Below, piece by piece: positions 45,961 to 58,259 of a stretch of DNA of 64,000 nt. This DNA comes from Chrysemys picta bellii (lineage: Eukaryota > Chordata > Testudines > Emydidae): contig NC_088800.1 of the NCBI RefSeq assembly GCF_011386835.1, forward strand, positions 60,355,439 through 60,419,438, in the 5' to 3' direction. The notes below the pieces were generated by a model. The model searched no databases. It saw only the letters and a program-made list of their open reading frames with translations, and was not told where the DNA came from. The position numbers and the translations under genes were made by a program. Each line of letters starts with the position of its first letter. The stretch's first letter is position 1.

Positions 45961-47269
45961 CGAGAGTTGTGGCTCCGATTACAGCCTGGTGTGATGGGTC
46001 TTACCAAGATCCTCCACACAGAGAAAAAAATAAGGACCTGATAATTCTAACTTTAAAAAAAGGAAGGAAAAAGAAAAGCAGTGTTCTGAGGGGAGGAGAA
46101 ATTTGTGGCTCTATTTATCTGCCAGAAAAGAGAGAAACAGAGATCTTAAAATGGCCATCAAATGGTTTCTGTGGCATGAAGACCATTGGTATAGCTCAGG
46201 GGTATGTTCCTGTTGGTCTGTCAAACAGGTGGTGTCTAATCAGGAGAGAGATTTTGCTGAACACAAGCTTCTCCTGCACTGATTTTCCCTGCAGACAGGG
46301 ATCCAGTTGTTTCCTGCCTACAGCTCAATCTGCTGTTGGTGCCTCCATCTAATGTCCCATGTTTAGTTCACATCACCCTTTGCCTTAAGGAGAAGAACCA
46401 GAACAGGTATCAGAAAGATCCAAAGAAGGGGAAGGTCCTCTGTAGCATTCTGCAGCCTTTCATTGTGGCAGCACATGGTATCTTGGTCCTTTACCCACTG
46501 CATCCTTCCTCTCTGAGTGGCCGTGAACAGGAGCAGGGCTGAACTGGGTGACCACATCAGGCTTCAGATTCCATCTGCAGTGTTGATCCCAGTGGCTCAG
46601 CACAGACGTATAAGAGGAAAAGGAGGAAAAGTACAGTTGTGGGGAAGAAGAGTATTTATCTGTAGTTGCTGTAAGGCCTCCAGGCCTGATGGAAATTCTT
46701 CCCTTCCTACTTCTTGGTGTTTTCTATATCTCTAGTGTGTCCAAACACAGCTGATAAAGAGTCAGGCAAAGACATCTGCTTTACTCTCCTTAAGTGGGTT
46801 CTTACAGATATCTTTGAACGTCTGCTGGCTGGTAATTGCCTCGGTTATATTGTTCAGGACACTAACTGCTTTAAGACCAACGTTTTAGGGCCCTCTGGCT
46901 TACCATGTACAGCTCTTGAGTTTGATCTTTTATTTAAGTTTTCAGTTATAACCACCCCATACCAACCCCATTGAGGCACCAGTGCTTGTTTGGGAGATTG
47001 TGACTCAGCTCTCAAAGGGGTCTCAGGAAGGAAAATCTCTTTGCCTCTCTCCTAATCACAGACACTCAAACTTGCTCTTAACTCCTCTTCTGAGAGAGTG
47101 AAAACCAGGTTTTTTTAATCTGTCTCCTAGTTAACTATTACTCCAGCAGAAACAATTACCATCACTACTAACTCTTGTTCTATCATACGAAGGATTCTAA
47201 ATTCAAGTTTTCCCCTAGCCAATCGAAATCCTTCTAGAATGAGTTCTGACTGTTCTTCCCAGCACTGGG
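45961..47269. other. No gene; possibly part of the DIRS relic
   Basis: Frames at 45969-46352 and 46517-46974 have no recognised motif. The sequence is more GC-balanced than its neighbours, so it might be upstream sequence of the DIRS-like element at 47270, but I cannot show this. Confidence 0.3.
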
Positions 47270-48040
47270 GTTTTAGAGCTCAGCACTGAGAAGGATTTGC
47301 AGTTCTTTCAAGATTTGTTCCCAGATCACCCTAAAATTCCCATTTCTGCCCCTCATCACCCAGAGAAGGTATTGCATACATCAGCTCTGCCCATCATGTA
47401 TATCTCTCCTCTGATCTGGGGTCCCTTCATAAGGAAAAAATGTATTGACCACCCCCTGCTACCTGATAGACATCAGAGCCATTGCCCCAAAGCCACCAGA
47501 ACAGGTGTGACACTTAAGGTACTCTGATTCAGTCATTCTGAATCCAATATTAATCTTGAGGTCCACAATGTGTGACATACCAGAAATTCAAGAGAGGCTT
47601 TCCATTCATGCCAGCAGCCATCCACCAAGGGGATTCTCTGGCTTTTAGAGAGCTGAAGGACATGTGCCTTCACATTCTGATTGCCCAGTCTATCAGAAGC
47701 GCCTCAAGTTTGCGGCTGGACATCTTAATTCCAATTACCATTTCATCTTCTATTTCACTTATATTAAAAACAAATCGTACAGCTGCTGCAGCAGCTCTCT
47801 GGGGAAAAAAGCAGCTCTGTGTTTCGATTCCTGGATGATTGGCCCTAGCACAGGTGAAATTCCTACACAAAACAAGTAGAGCACTGGTTTGGACACCAGA
47901 AGTGTACCAGACCCTTGGAATCATTGTAAATCAGGAAAAGAGCTTACTGATCCCTTCCCAGAATCTAATTCACCCTGAGGTAGAAATACACACTGCAAAA
48001 GGGAGCTTTCCTTCCTCCTGAGAGGATTTCTGGACTCAAA
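47270..48040 (+). pseudogene. DIRS-like retroelement reverse transcriptase relic
   Basis: Pieces in shifting plus-strand frames resemble a tyrosine-recombinase (DIRS) retroelement reverse transcriptase. The order is ELKDMCLHILIAQ near 47650 (family form close to DLKDAYFHI), then QKRLKFAAGHLNSNYHF, then FLDDW near 47828-47842 where YLDDW is usual, then LGIIVNQEKSLLIPSQN and a VEIHTAKG end at about 48000. At least two frameshifts separate the blocks. The family copies itself via circular DNA and a tyrosine recombinase, which I do not see here. A processed pseudogene is a less likely alternative. Confidence 0.6.
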
Positions 48041-49130
48041 GCTGTGAATACAAGGGTCTAACACAGCTAAGTAGTTTTGGATCAAGTAAGTAGTTTTGAT
48101 GCTGATGAGGATTTAATCTCTTGCTAGAATCTAGTTCTATGGGCTCTGTTTCACTCCAGTCCCACCCATTTCAGTAATTCCTCTGCTATTCCCTTCAGGA
48201 CACTGGGAAGAACCTGAAAGTGCTAGTTCAGATCCCCACTACAGCCATAACCTGTCTCCATATGTAAATGGGACACTTCAGTTACAGCACTAGTTTGTGT
48301 ATCAATTTGTTGTTAGTAGATTGATAATACAGCGAAGGACTTATCAGCGTTTTGTGTGGCTCTAGAGTTTGAGGAAATTCTTCAGCATCCAGCTGTCATT
48401 TATTGTTGAACTCCTCTGGCTTTGTCTGATGTTTAGTAGTATAATTCTCTCCTCACAACTTGCCACGTGTAAGCCATTTTGAATAATAGTGGACAAACAG
48501 ACTGGAGCCACCAGGATCCCTTCCTTTCCCCACAAAGATTAAAGAAAGGATACATACAAAAGATACTGTTATGAATATTATAATTCTCAGTGACAATAAC
48601 CATGAAGTATCCCACTCATGTCGTACTGTTAGGTTGGAGTTAGCACATTTCATGAATATGTGATGAGGACTGGAATTGCAATAATACAAACAACATACCA
48701 CAATTTTAGGGCATCACACTCAATTATTCTATTGCTTTCTGCAACTGTTCTGCTGAAGAGGGTCTCCAGCACTTCAACACAATGGCTGCAGCTGCTTTGA
48801 TGTCTTGTGTGCATCTGAGAGGGTAGATAATTAGATTCTCCATAATTTAGTGAAATAAGGAAACAACCAAAATTATTTAGCTACTACTTAGACTTCCAAG
48901 GACATGTTTAAAAGGAAGCAGTTTAAAACACCAATTTCATTAAAATGAAAACCAAAATTGGTTCCAGGCCCAATATTAGAGGAAACTAGTCATTATTTGC
49001 ACATGGGCGGGATGTTGAGCAATCACCTGAATAATAGTTTAAATACAATATTGAACATGGATATTAGTGGTTTACAAGTACAATGTCCATGCTTTAACTC
49101 AAAACTTGAAAATTAATTTATAAGAGGGAT
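48041..49130. other. No gene seen
   Basis: AT-rich DNA with no recognised element. Confidence 0.4.
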
Positions 49131-49135
49131 ATGAG

Positions 49136-50326
49136 TGTGACGGGTTGGATCACAGAAACCCCCTTGGGAGCTACCACCAGATGTGCAAAGACTACCCCTG
49201 CTTCCGTTTTCCCTGCCAGCTCAGGACTCCAGCATCCTGTCTTGCTGAGCCAGACACTCCCATCTGGCTCCAGACACAGATCCAGGGTCTGAATCACTTG
49301 TCCCAAAGCTGCAAGTTTACCTGAAAACAGCTCACAGTAGTGTGCTTGTCTTTAGCACTCAGGTGCCCAACTCCCAATGGGGTCTAAACCCAGATAAATC
49401 CGTTTTACCCTGCGTAAAGCTTATGCAGGGCAAACTCATAAATTGTTCGCCCTCTATAACACTGATAGAGAGATATGCACAGTTGTTTGCTCCCTCAGGT
49501 ATTAATACATACTCTGAGTAAATTACTAAATAAAAAGTGATTTTATTAAATACAGACAGTAGGATTTAAGTGGTTCCAAGTAGTAACAGACAGAACAAAG
49601 TCACAAGCAAAATAAAATAAAATGCGCAAATCTATACCTAATCAAACTGAATACAGATAATCTCCCCCTCAGAGATGCTTCAATAAGTTTTTTTCTCAGA
49701 CTGGACACCTTCCAGGCCTGGGCACAATTCTTTCCCCAGGTACAGTTCTTGTTGCAGCTCAGGTGGTAGCTAGGGGATTCTTCATGATGGCTCCTCCCTC
49801 TCCTTGTTCTCTTCCACCCCTTTATATATCTTTTGCATATTGCGGGAACCCTTTGTCTCTCTGGGTTTCCACCCCCCTCACCACTGGAAAAGCACCAGGT
49901 TAAAGATGGATTCCAGTTCAGGTGACATGATCACATGTCACTGCAAGACTTCATTACTCACTTGCCAGCACACACATATACAGGATGACTCCCAGGTAAA
50001 TACAGCCATCTGCAGACAATGGGAGTCATCAAGATTCCAAACCATCATTAATGGCCCACACTTTACATAATTACAATAGGCCCTCAGAGTTACATTTTAT
50101 ATTTCTAGTTTTAGATACAAGAGTGGTACATTTATACAAATCAGATGATCATACTCAGAAGATTATAAGCTTTCTAATGATACCTTACAAGAGACCTTTT
50201 GCATGAAGCATATCCCAGTTACGTTACATTCACTTATTACCATATTTTCTCTAAAACTATCTCAGTTACATTATATTGACTTATTATCAAGTTTTTATAA
50301 AACCATATAGACTGCACAACGTCACA
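49136..50326 (-). mobile_element. 1.19-kb solo LTR with 5-bp target duplication
   Basis: It begins TGTGACGGGTTGG and ends CAACGTCACA, so TGTGACG/CGTCACA form the terminal inverted repeat. Flanks ATGAG (49131-49135) and ACGAG (50327-50331) give a 5-bp duplication with one change. On the minus strand a TATATAAAG box (around 49820-49830) precedes an AATAAA (around 49541), the order expected in an LTR, so minus orientation is favoured. No internal coding region is present. Class is undetermined. Confidence 0.82.
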
Positions 50327-50331
50327 ACGAG

Positions 50332-52109
50332 TACCTTTCTTTATATCTCAGTGAAGAAACCTGTAAATTGGATGTCCATAGTGCAAACTTGTTAAATAGA
50401 ATTGTAGATACTGAGCAAGGAGCACAATATTTTTTGTATTCTAATCTTACATAGAAAACCATTGTCAATATTAATCTATGAAATGATGGAAAGCTAAGTA
50501 AGGAGGCCACACACCAATTAAATTTATTCCATATTTAATCTGTTTAATACTCTCAAATGCAAATATCTCTTTCTTAAATTATGGTGGAATAGGCAGTTCT
50601 TCCTTTTTTTTTTTTTAAAGGTAACTTATTGTATAGAAATGTTAACAGAGCAAGAGTTGATCTTTAAATTCATCTTTTGGTTCTTCGAAACAGAGGAAAA
50701 TTCTCTATTATGAATGAAAATAGAAACTTTGTCTGACCAAATATATTCAATTGAAATGTCCAACAGAATGGCAACATCTCAGGATGGCAAAAAATAAAGT
50801 AAAATCTAAACAAAATAAAACCACACGTTTAACTGCCTATAAAACTATATATGCCTCTATGCTTATTCATTTTCACTTAAACTTTTTTATGAATGGGCTA
50901 ATCTGGTAGGTGTGTAGCAGGGAGAAAATTATGGCTGGCTCCAACCATTCAGACCACCTCTGGAACATCCTGTCACATTAGGTCCTTGTGTTTAGGAAAT
51001 ATGGACTGGAATTGGTTTTTCACCAGAGAAGCCAGGTGTAAATGTAAGTTGGAGTTGGAAGAGGGTGATTGCCATGACTGGACCCAAAATATTATAAATA
51101 ATGAAATTTACTCCTTGAAATGCATTGCCTAAATATTTTTCTCTTTGCCTTGTTTTTTTTGGTTTTTTTTTTTTTTTTTACATCTTGAACAGGCCCTCAC
51201 ATATTCAATTATTTTAACACTTTGGATTTAAATTAGTCAATGCCTTTATTTTATTTTTGTTATATAAGCCTGAGTGTATATAAATGGTGGTATTAATTAG
51301 CAGCAGCACCAGTGGCTAATTTCTTAATTGATTTTATTATTCAGGGATTATCCTTTGTGGGTTCAGTTCACCTCAGGCCTTGAGTAATCCTACTTAGGAG
51401 CTTACATAGGAATTAAACGTTGTATAGGTCTGCGTGGACCCTCTACACAGGGTTCAGTTTCACCTGATGTGAACATGCTGATGGACATGTTACATGTATA
51501 CCCTGCTATATACATTAATTGCATGTATACAGGGAAGGCTGGAGGTGGGGGAGGTGTTTAGTCATAAAAGAGTAGTTCTATACATTATTTTAACTTAATA
51601 GTGTAAATAAATGCAGTTATATTAGATATCAAACATACTAACTATAGTATTTTTAGTCCAATGCTCATCTAGGTCTAAATCTTGTGCTGAGTTGTGTGCA
51701 GACAAATTTCTACACCTGCACACAACCCCATGAAAAGCCAGATCCTGACCCACTGAATTCAATGAAAGTTTTGCCATGGACATCAATGTGCAGAGGATCA
51801 AGCTGTACGTCAAAAATTCCACTCATGCAGAGTTCAGTACAGGATCAAGTCCTTCCTGTCTGTTTTTCTTGAATATTTAGACTCATCCTCCCTTTAATCT
51901 GGTAAATGCTATTTGTGAATAATATGGGACTTTGAAAGAGACTAAATGCTTGGTTTAATAGATCAATCACTTACTGCTTTGTACATTTCTAGTTAACCCT
52001 CTGTAGTAAGCAGAGTCATGAGGATTTTTCAACTGATATGGGAGTAGAAAACACATGTGAAAAGCACACATACGAAAAACCTGTTAGAAAAAGTAGTTAT
52101 ATCATCCTT
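50332..52109. other. AT-rich DNA; possible MITE 51660-51860
   Basis: No gene is visible. T- and A-rich runs lie near 50608 and 51157-51180. Bases 51660-51860 contain TTGTGCTGAGTTGTGTGCAG, GTGCACACAACCCC-like inverted words and AATTCAATGAAAGTTTTGCC, resembling a widespread amniote MITE, but the ends are unclear. Confidence 0.4.
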
Positions 52110-52745
52110 TGCTCCCAGCAGATCCTATTTTACACCTCAAGAGAGGATGGCCTTTTTTCTTAAGTGCTAAATGCAGCTCCATTCCAGAAGAACAGGGGTT
52201 AAAAGCAGCCCTGGAGAGGGCTGCGGCTGGGATAAAAGACATGAGAGCAGCTGAGGGCGTAGCTGACCACAGGTGTGGCCAGCTCAATTAGGGCTCAGCT
52301 GGCCCTGATAAGAGGGCCTCACTCCAGCTTGGGAGTGGGTAGGACCTAGCTGCCTGAGAGCCCAGGTACCCGAAGCAGAGCAATGCTGGGGAGCTCTAAC
52401 CTGGCAACTCCCCAGGCTGTAGGCCTTGTTGAAGGCCTATGGAGGTATAGACAGAGGCAGCTGGTCCAACCCCTTTGCCAGTGATGAGTGGCCATTACAG
52501 ACTGCAGTCTGCTCCAGAGAACGGGAGCTAGATGATGACTGGCAGTAGCCACTGAGGCAAGGTGTGTATTGAGGGTTGGGGAGACCCAAGATGTGGGGGT
52601 ACTGCTGGGGCAGAACCCCAAGGTAAAGGGGCACCGGGGTCTGGGAGGGACACGGGGACCTGAGGCAGGTAAGGGCTGGAAAAAGAGCTAATTCCTGGAT
52701 GACCATCAGGAGGCGCCGCACCGGTGAATCTATGCTCTGCTACAC
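52110..52745 (+). mobile_element. LTR-like sequence, left end decayed
   Basis: This GC-balanced block has LTR features: GATAAAAG and GATAAGAGGG TATA-like words near 52230 and 52307, and a right end CGCACCGGTGAATCTATGCT CTGCTACA. The left TG end and target duplication are not identifiable. Open frames on the minus strand (52346-52770) are incidental. A GC-rich DNA transposon is an alternative. Confidence 0.5.
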
Positions 52746-52756
52746 TCTCATAAATG

Positions 52757-52852
52757 GGGTGCTGGAACAATTTTTATAGTGGGGCTGCTGAGAGCCGTTG
52801 AACCAAACTGTAAATCTTATATATAATAGAAACCACTTGAAACCAAGGGGTG
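52757..52852 (+). repeat. Short GCTGGAAC repeat, copy 3
   Basis: GGGTGCTGGAACAATTTTTA and GAGAGCCGTTGAACCAAACT identify the same unit as at 7751 and 21801. Its right end is lost. It starts only 12 bp after the LTR-like block. Confidence 0.6.
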
Positions 52853-53271
52853 TGATAGAGTGCACACACACCCCCACAAAACATCAGGAATAGAGCTGTC
52901 ATGAAAGGTATGAAAAGAGTAACAAATTAAAAAGAGACCAGAGATAGTCTTCCCTAACAAAGCCCTGTGAATCAGGTTCATCCGAACAGTGTCATCAATA
53001 AGCCAGGGTATGACATTAGCTCTTTTTCACATAAATGTATTTGCATCCTACTTACTTAATGTCTCAAAATTAAATCTCGGAAGTATTGCTTTTGATTTCC
53101 AAAATCTTTTTTAAAAAATCTCTTGCCAGATTTTCCTTGGTTTGTGCAGGGCATTACAAACTGCACCTCCCTGTGCCAGTGAAGTCATAGACACTGGAGT
53201 GAGGGATAATCACTCTGAAGGGCAGTTTTTGCATAGTATCACTAAATGGAGTTTCTGAGGTTGTCTTGAAG

Positions 53272-53798
53272 TAGGATGACCAGACATCCCGATTTTTATC
53301 GGGACTGTCCCGATATTTACTTGTTTGTCCAGATATTTTGCGCTCCGGCGCACAGGCAGAGGGGGCTCGCGCCCCCCTACCCCAACTCCGCCTCCTCCCT
53401 CCCCCCTTGGGTCCCTCCCCAAATCCCCGCCCTGGCCTCGCCTCTTCCCCAAGCATGCCACATTCTTCCTCCTCACTCCTCCCTCTCAGGCTTGCGCTAA
53501 TCAGCTGTATGGCGGTGCAAGCATTGGAGGAGGGTGGAGAAGCAGGATGCGGCAGCCAGCTCAGGGGAGGTGGAGGCAGAGCGGAGGTGAGCTGGTGTGG
53601 GGGGGACGGGGCGTGGAGCTGCCGGTAGGTGCTCGGCCCCCACCAATTTTTCCTATGCTCCAGCTTTTCTTTCTTTTTCTTTTCTTTTTTCCCTCCGCCA
53701 ATGGCTCCTGGGTTTTTTTTGTTTTTGTTTTGCTCTGCCGACCCCTCCCACCTCCCCCCCGCGTCCCGATATTTCACATCTCTCATCTGGGCAACCTA
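53272..53798. mobile_element. 527-bp hAT element with perfect 8-bp target duplication
   Basis: It begins TAGGATGACCAGACATCCCG and ends CATCTGGGCAACCTA, imperfect inverted repeats. TCTTGAAG occurs at 53264-53271 and 53799-53806, an exact 8-bp duplication, which supports hAT. The interior is C-rich at left and carries a T-rich tract at 53660-53735. Open frames here (up to 210 codons on minus at 53154-53786) have only low-complexity content and no transposase motif. Confidence 0.85.
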
Positions 53799-53806
53799 TC
53801 TTGAAG

Positions 53807-55639
53807 GGTGGTTTTGTATTAAAGGCAGAAGTTTCAGTCCATGTTCTGCTGCAGTTTCAAAGCCCATACATAGCTCGCTGGAGTACACTGCATTCTGTTT
53901 CTGTACAGCATCTGAGCACCATGTTTTATGTGAGCTAAATAAAGCCTTTTTCATCCTGAACTGCAGAGTACCTCTCAACAAAAATTCCAATAGTACAGAG
54001 TGCAACTTGGCAACTCTCATTCATTGTCTGTTTTTACTCTGAATATGATCAGTCTGCCTCCTTACTTCACAGATAAGCCTCTCTTCTCTTTGCCACCAAC
54101 ATTGTGACTGGAGCAGCCACCTCTGTGATTAGATTTTAAACATTTTCATCTGCATACACGGCTGCTTTCTATCTAGAGTTACACTGTTGCTATTATGTTT
54201 CCCCCATTCCCCATTTCCTCTGAAATAAGGTCCTGTGTGTGCTTGTAAGAATGTTATAGGGCTGATGCAGTACCCGGGCTTTAGAAATCAAAGATTTAAA
54301 GCTTAGTAATTCAGTTTGACAAGCTTTGCTTACAAAGAACGCTCATTTCTCTGTGTATTTATAATCAATGCAAAGTTTTGGATTTTGAGACTATCCTTTC
54401 ATTATCATTATTGCAGATCCAAATAAGGAGTAGAAATTGCAGTATATTGGAAAGACACTGACTGAATCTAGTTAATTTTTCCAGGCTGTCTGCAGTAGCA
54501 TACATTTGGTATTAAGTAGGTATTTTGTATGCCATAGCTTTATGTAGCTGAAACAAACACTCAAAACACATGGCGTTGTTTTTCATAGAACTTAAAATCT
54601 GTATTAATATTGCTGTCTAACACAATTTATTATCTCAGCTTTAAAAGATATTTTAATTCTTAACCATTTAAGTAAACACAATTCCTTGAGAGCTGCAGCT
54701 CATGGTGAATTTATTGCTCCTTTATCTATTTTGTGGGAATCAGTCATCCACACTTTGGAAATCATTTGGTACCAAATTTTAAGGGAGACATTTAATTAGC
54801 AATTTGTTTTGCATGTGAGAAGGCAGTTGACCATGCTGCAGTCATTCATGCTGGATGCCTTCACATGCCACCAATATGACAAGGGAGAGGTTTAAAAACA
54901 AACAAAACCCTCTGTTTTTCAAAAGAATTCAGTATGTAAGGAAGAAATTCCTCCCTCCCTGCCACCCCACAGGGCAGGTGAGAGTGAAAGCTACATGACC
55001 ACAGACGAATGAGTAGGGGGTATAAGAGAGACCATGTCAAGCACCATCAGCTGCTCTTGCAGCATATGTGACTACATTGTGATGGCTCCCTAAAAAAGTC
55101 AGCTCCTTGAGCCAGGGATGTTTGAGGCTCAGGAGTGGCTTAAAGAATTGGGACAAACAGGAGACAAGAAGGAGAAACCAAAAGAGACCCCTGAAGCCTT
55201 GATTATACAAATCAAGTTGGCTGCTGCGTTTAGGTGGAGAGGTTCTGCAGTAGCAGGAAAATTGCCACAGGTGTTCTGGCTTACTCAGCTAGAATTCTTT
55301 TGGGAATGTTGGGACAACACATGCCTGATCAAAGATTGTGACATCCCCTTACACAGAACAACCTGTACTCTCCCCTTTTGAGCTTCTCTCCCCTGGCTGA
55401 TGCAGAAGGGACTGGGACCCTTGGGAGAGTATAGTGTCACTGCTGGTGTAAAACTCTCCCTCTCTTATGTGCCAAGGAGATTGAGAGTGTTTTCTTGCAC
55501 TTTCTCCCACCTGTGCATCCACAGAAGACAAGGCACATTCTGAACCCTTCTTTTTAAAATGGGAAGAGTTTAGGGCTTTGGATGAGACTACGCTTGCTCT
55601 TGCATAGCCGTATTTGAGGGCAATGCTTTCTACAAACTC
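53807..55639. other. AT-rich DNA; possible conserved noncoding block near 54690-54860
   Basis: No gene is visible. Around 54690-54860 the sequence has TTTAATTAGCAATTTG, AACATTTGG-like and GCATGTGAGA words with no repeat match, so it might be old unique regulatory DNA. The region 55075-55639 precedes the LINE relic and may include its upstream part. Confidence 0.3.
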
Positions 55640-56175
55640 TAGTTTGCTAGGAGATTGAGTCCAATTTTGGTGGACAATAACCCAGTCTCAGTAATACACA
55701 TTTTCATTACTTCCTGGCTGAAGTACAACAATGCAATATACCTCCGCATGAAATCATCAGCCCTTGGGAATCTCCAACTAGTAAAGAATGCAGCAGCGTT
55801 TCTCGGCAGCACGAGCTACTGTAAGCACCTCAGACCTGTCCTTAGCCCTCTAAGCTGTCTTCCTAGAAAATATCAAGTCAGATTCAAGGTGTCTGTTCTT
55901 CAGCTCAGTGGTTTGTTCCCAGGATACATAAAAGATCACTTGAAGCTCTGGGATGATGACTTAAGCTGACTACTTTGCTCCTCAGGCACAGTGGAGCTAT
56001 TCACTGGAAGGTAAAGTTCATCTTTGCATGAGCCAGAGCTACTTTGGGGGCTGAAGCAAGGCTGTGGAATGAACTCCTACAGGATCTCAGAAACTTCTCA
56101 AACATTGTCACTTTCTGTTGCAAGTGCAAAGTGCGCTTCTTTGACCTTGCCTTCAATAACACAGACATAAAATAA
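55640..56175 (+). pseudogene. L2-like LINE ORF2 C-terminal relic
   Basis: The open stretch 55655-55969 matches the region following the reverse transcriptase in L2-group LINEs: a WLKYNNAIYLRM block (family form SRLDYCNALYLGL), NLQLVKNAAA, a SCLPRKYQVRFKV block (family form HWLPVRYRIDFKV), and PGYIKDHL. After a frame change the trace continues to about 56175 with LWNEL and a final FFDLAF-like segment before TAA. No reverse transcriptase core is readable upstream. It is ancient and dead. Confidence 0.75.
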
Positions 56176-57532
56176 CGTTTTAAAAAAATCCCTTAATTTC
56201 CCCCTGGAAGAGGAAATAAGGGGAAAAGAGAGAATGATGTGACATTATAGTCACGTTATTCAATGCCCTTCTGGAAGTTGCTCCAATAATATGGCAATGA
56301 GTGGGGTGAGCACCTGAAAAACAGAATGGACTTGTCCTGTACTATCCTTTTGCCATATGTACACAAATATAGTTTATTTTAATGGAGTTGAAGCAGCATC
56401 ATAGCAGCCAACCCTTTTGAGCTACTGCAAATCTTGCACTTTCACACTGTTTTGCTGTGTGTCTAATGGACATCTACCCATTTGTGAAACAATTAAAACA
56501 ATATTGGGAATTGCTAATGTAGAGACTGAGCTTAGAGAGGAAAATCAAAACGTGCTAACTCTTCCAAACAAGTCATTCTAATTACAAGCAAATAATTCCC
56601 CTGATACTTTTATTTGGCATTGTACTATGTATTTGCACAGCAACCTAATTTCTAAACCTTTTCTTGTTATTTATATACAGTTTTGAACATCTGGATTAAA
56701 GTTAAGTTCGTGAACGAGTGCATTTTACCTAAACATTTATTTTGGAAACATTTGGGAAATAAGATTATGTGAGGAAATATACAATAGGCTCCAGGTGTAT
56801 TAGAAACTTTGTAGGACATAAGACAAAGCATGTACTAAACATAAAATGAAGATTATTTTATCAAATCAGAAATACTATTAGTCCATTGAATACAGACGCA
56901 TTATTTTCAAGAGATTAGTCTTTTTTTTTTTTTTTCTGATTTATTGCGCTGAAGACAAATTTCTGTAGTTCTAGAACTCAACAAGAACAGCTGTTTTTTA
57001 CTACTGTGCTTTTAGGGTCAATCTCTTCTCTGTGGCATGAGGGCAAGACGAGGTCTATGCACCATGTAGGCAATTCAGATTCTACTTTTATTTACACCCT
57101 GGAGCAGAATTTGGTTCTTACAAATATATAAACATTTAATGAAATGTTAACTGCAGTAGTGAAATATCTCATAGCTAACCTTGCATACAAAGTTGTTGAA
57201 ATACTGATAACTAGTGTAAATACTAAAGCCAGAGAAGAATGATATACATTAAATCAATGTGTAATATGCAGAAAACATTCAGTGCCAGGTTCCTATTTTG
57301 TTTTTAAAATAAGGCTACATTTTAATTTGAGCTGCTCTTGAACTCTAACTGAAAAGGATAAAAAGTTAGGTTGTTTCTCCAGATCCAGTTCTTATATTAT
57401 TGTATTATAATGGAAGTGCTATTCAATGGCATAAATTGTAAACTGGTTTTGATCAAATTCAAGTTCCCTTTTGATGTTCAGAATAAAGATGTTCCTTAAT
57501 CATTCAGTATCTTCTTCTTTGTACCGCTAATA
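56176..57532. other. AT-rich DNA, nothing recognised
   Basis: The start may include the untranslated end of the LINE relic. A T-run lies at about 56922-56936. No gene is visible. Confidence 0.4.
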
Positions 57533-57808
57533 GTGTTTGGGTGATTTTTATGGTGGTTCTCAGAGTACCCAGGACTATGAGTCACCTTGTTACCTTCCTG
57601 CATTCAGTGAGAGAGACATAGAATCATAGAATATCAGGGTTGGAAGGGACCTCAGGAGGTCATCTAGTCCAAACCCCTGCTCAAAGCAGGACCAATCCCC
57701 AACTAAATCATCCCAGCCAGGGCTTTGTCAAGCCTGACCTTAAAAACCTCTAAGGAAGGAGATTCCGGCACCTCCCCAGGTAACCCATTCCAGTGCTTCA
57801 ATACCCTC

Positions 57809-58216
57809 CTAGTGGAAAAAGTTTTTACTAATATCCAACCTAAACCTTCCCCACTGCAACTTGAGACTATTACTCCTTGTTCTGTAATCTGCTACCACTG
57901 AGAACAATCTAGATCCATCCTCTTTGGAACCCCCTTTCAGGTAGTTGAAAGCAGCTATCAAATCCCTCCTCATTCTTCTCTTCTGCAGACTAAACAATCC
58001 CAGTTCCTTTAGCCTCTCCTCATAAGTCATGTGCTCCAGCCCCCTAATCATTTTTGTTGCCCTCCACTGGACTCTTTCCAATTTTTCCACATCCTTCTTG
58101 TAGTGTGGGGCCCAAAACTGGACACAGTACTCCAGATGAGGCCTCACCAATGTCGAATAGAGGGGAATGATCACATCCCTCGATCTGCTGGCAATGGCCC
58201 TACTTATACAGCCCAA
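57809..58216 (-). pseudogene. CR1 ORF2 C-terminal fragment
   Basis: The 135-codon frame has the CR1 post-polymerase blocks [33 protein letters not shown] and [19 protein letters not shown]. It is the natural downstream part of the frame at 58260-58793 and is separated from it by at least one stop or frameshift near 58220-58255. It is 5'-truncated and without promoter, so it makes no product. Confidence 0.85.
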
Positions 58217-58259
58217 AATGCTGTTAGCCTTCTTGGCAACAAGGGCACACTGTCAATTC

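Noticed and set aside
45969..46974. Frames of 60-130 codons that could be exons
   Set aside because: No recognised domain and no conserved splice pattern across them. They may be decayed retroelement sequence.
53154..53786. 210-codon open frame on the minus strand, the second longest here
   Set aside because: It lies across a hAT element with exact target duplication. The product is low complexity (Lys, Gly, Pro runs) and the frame comes from the C-rich interior.
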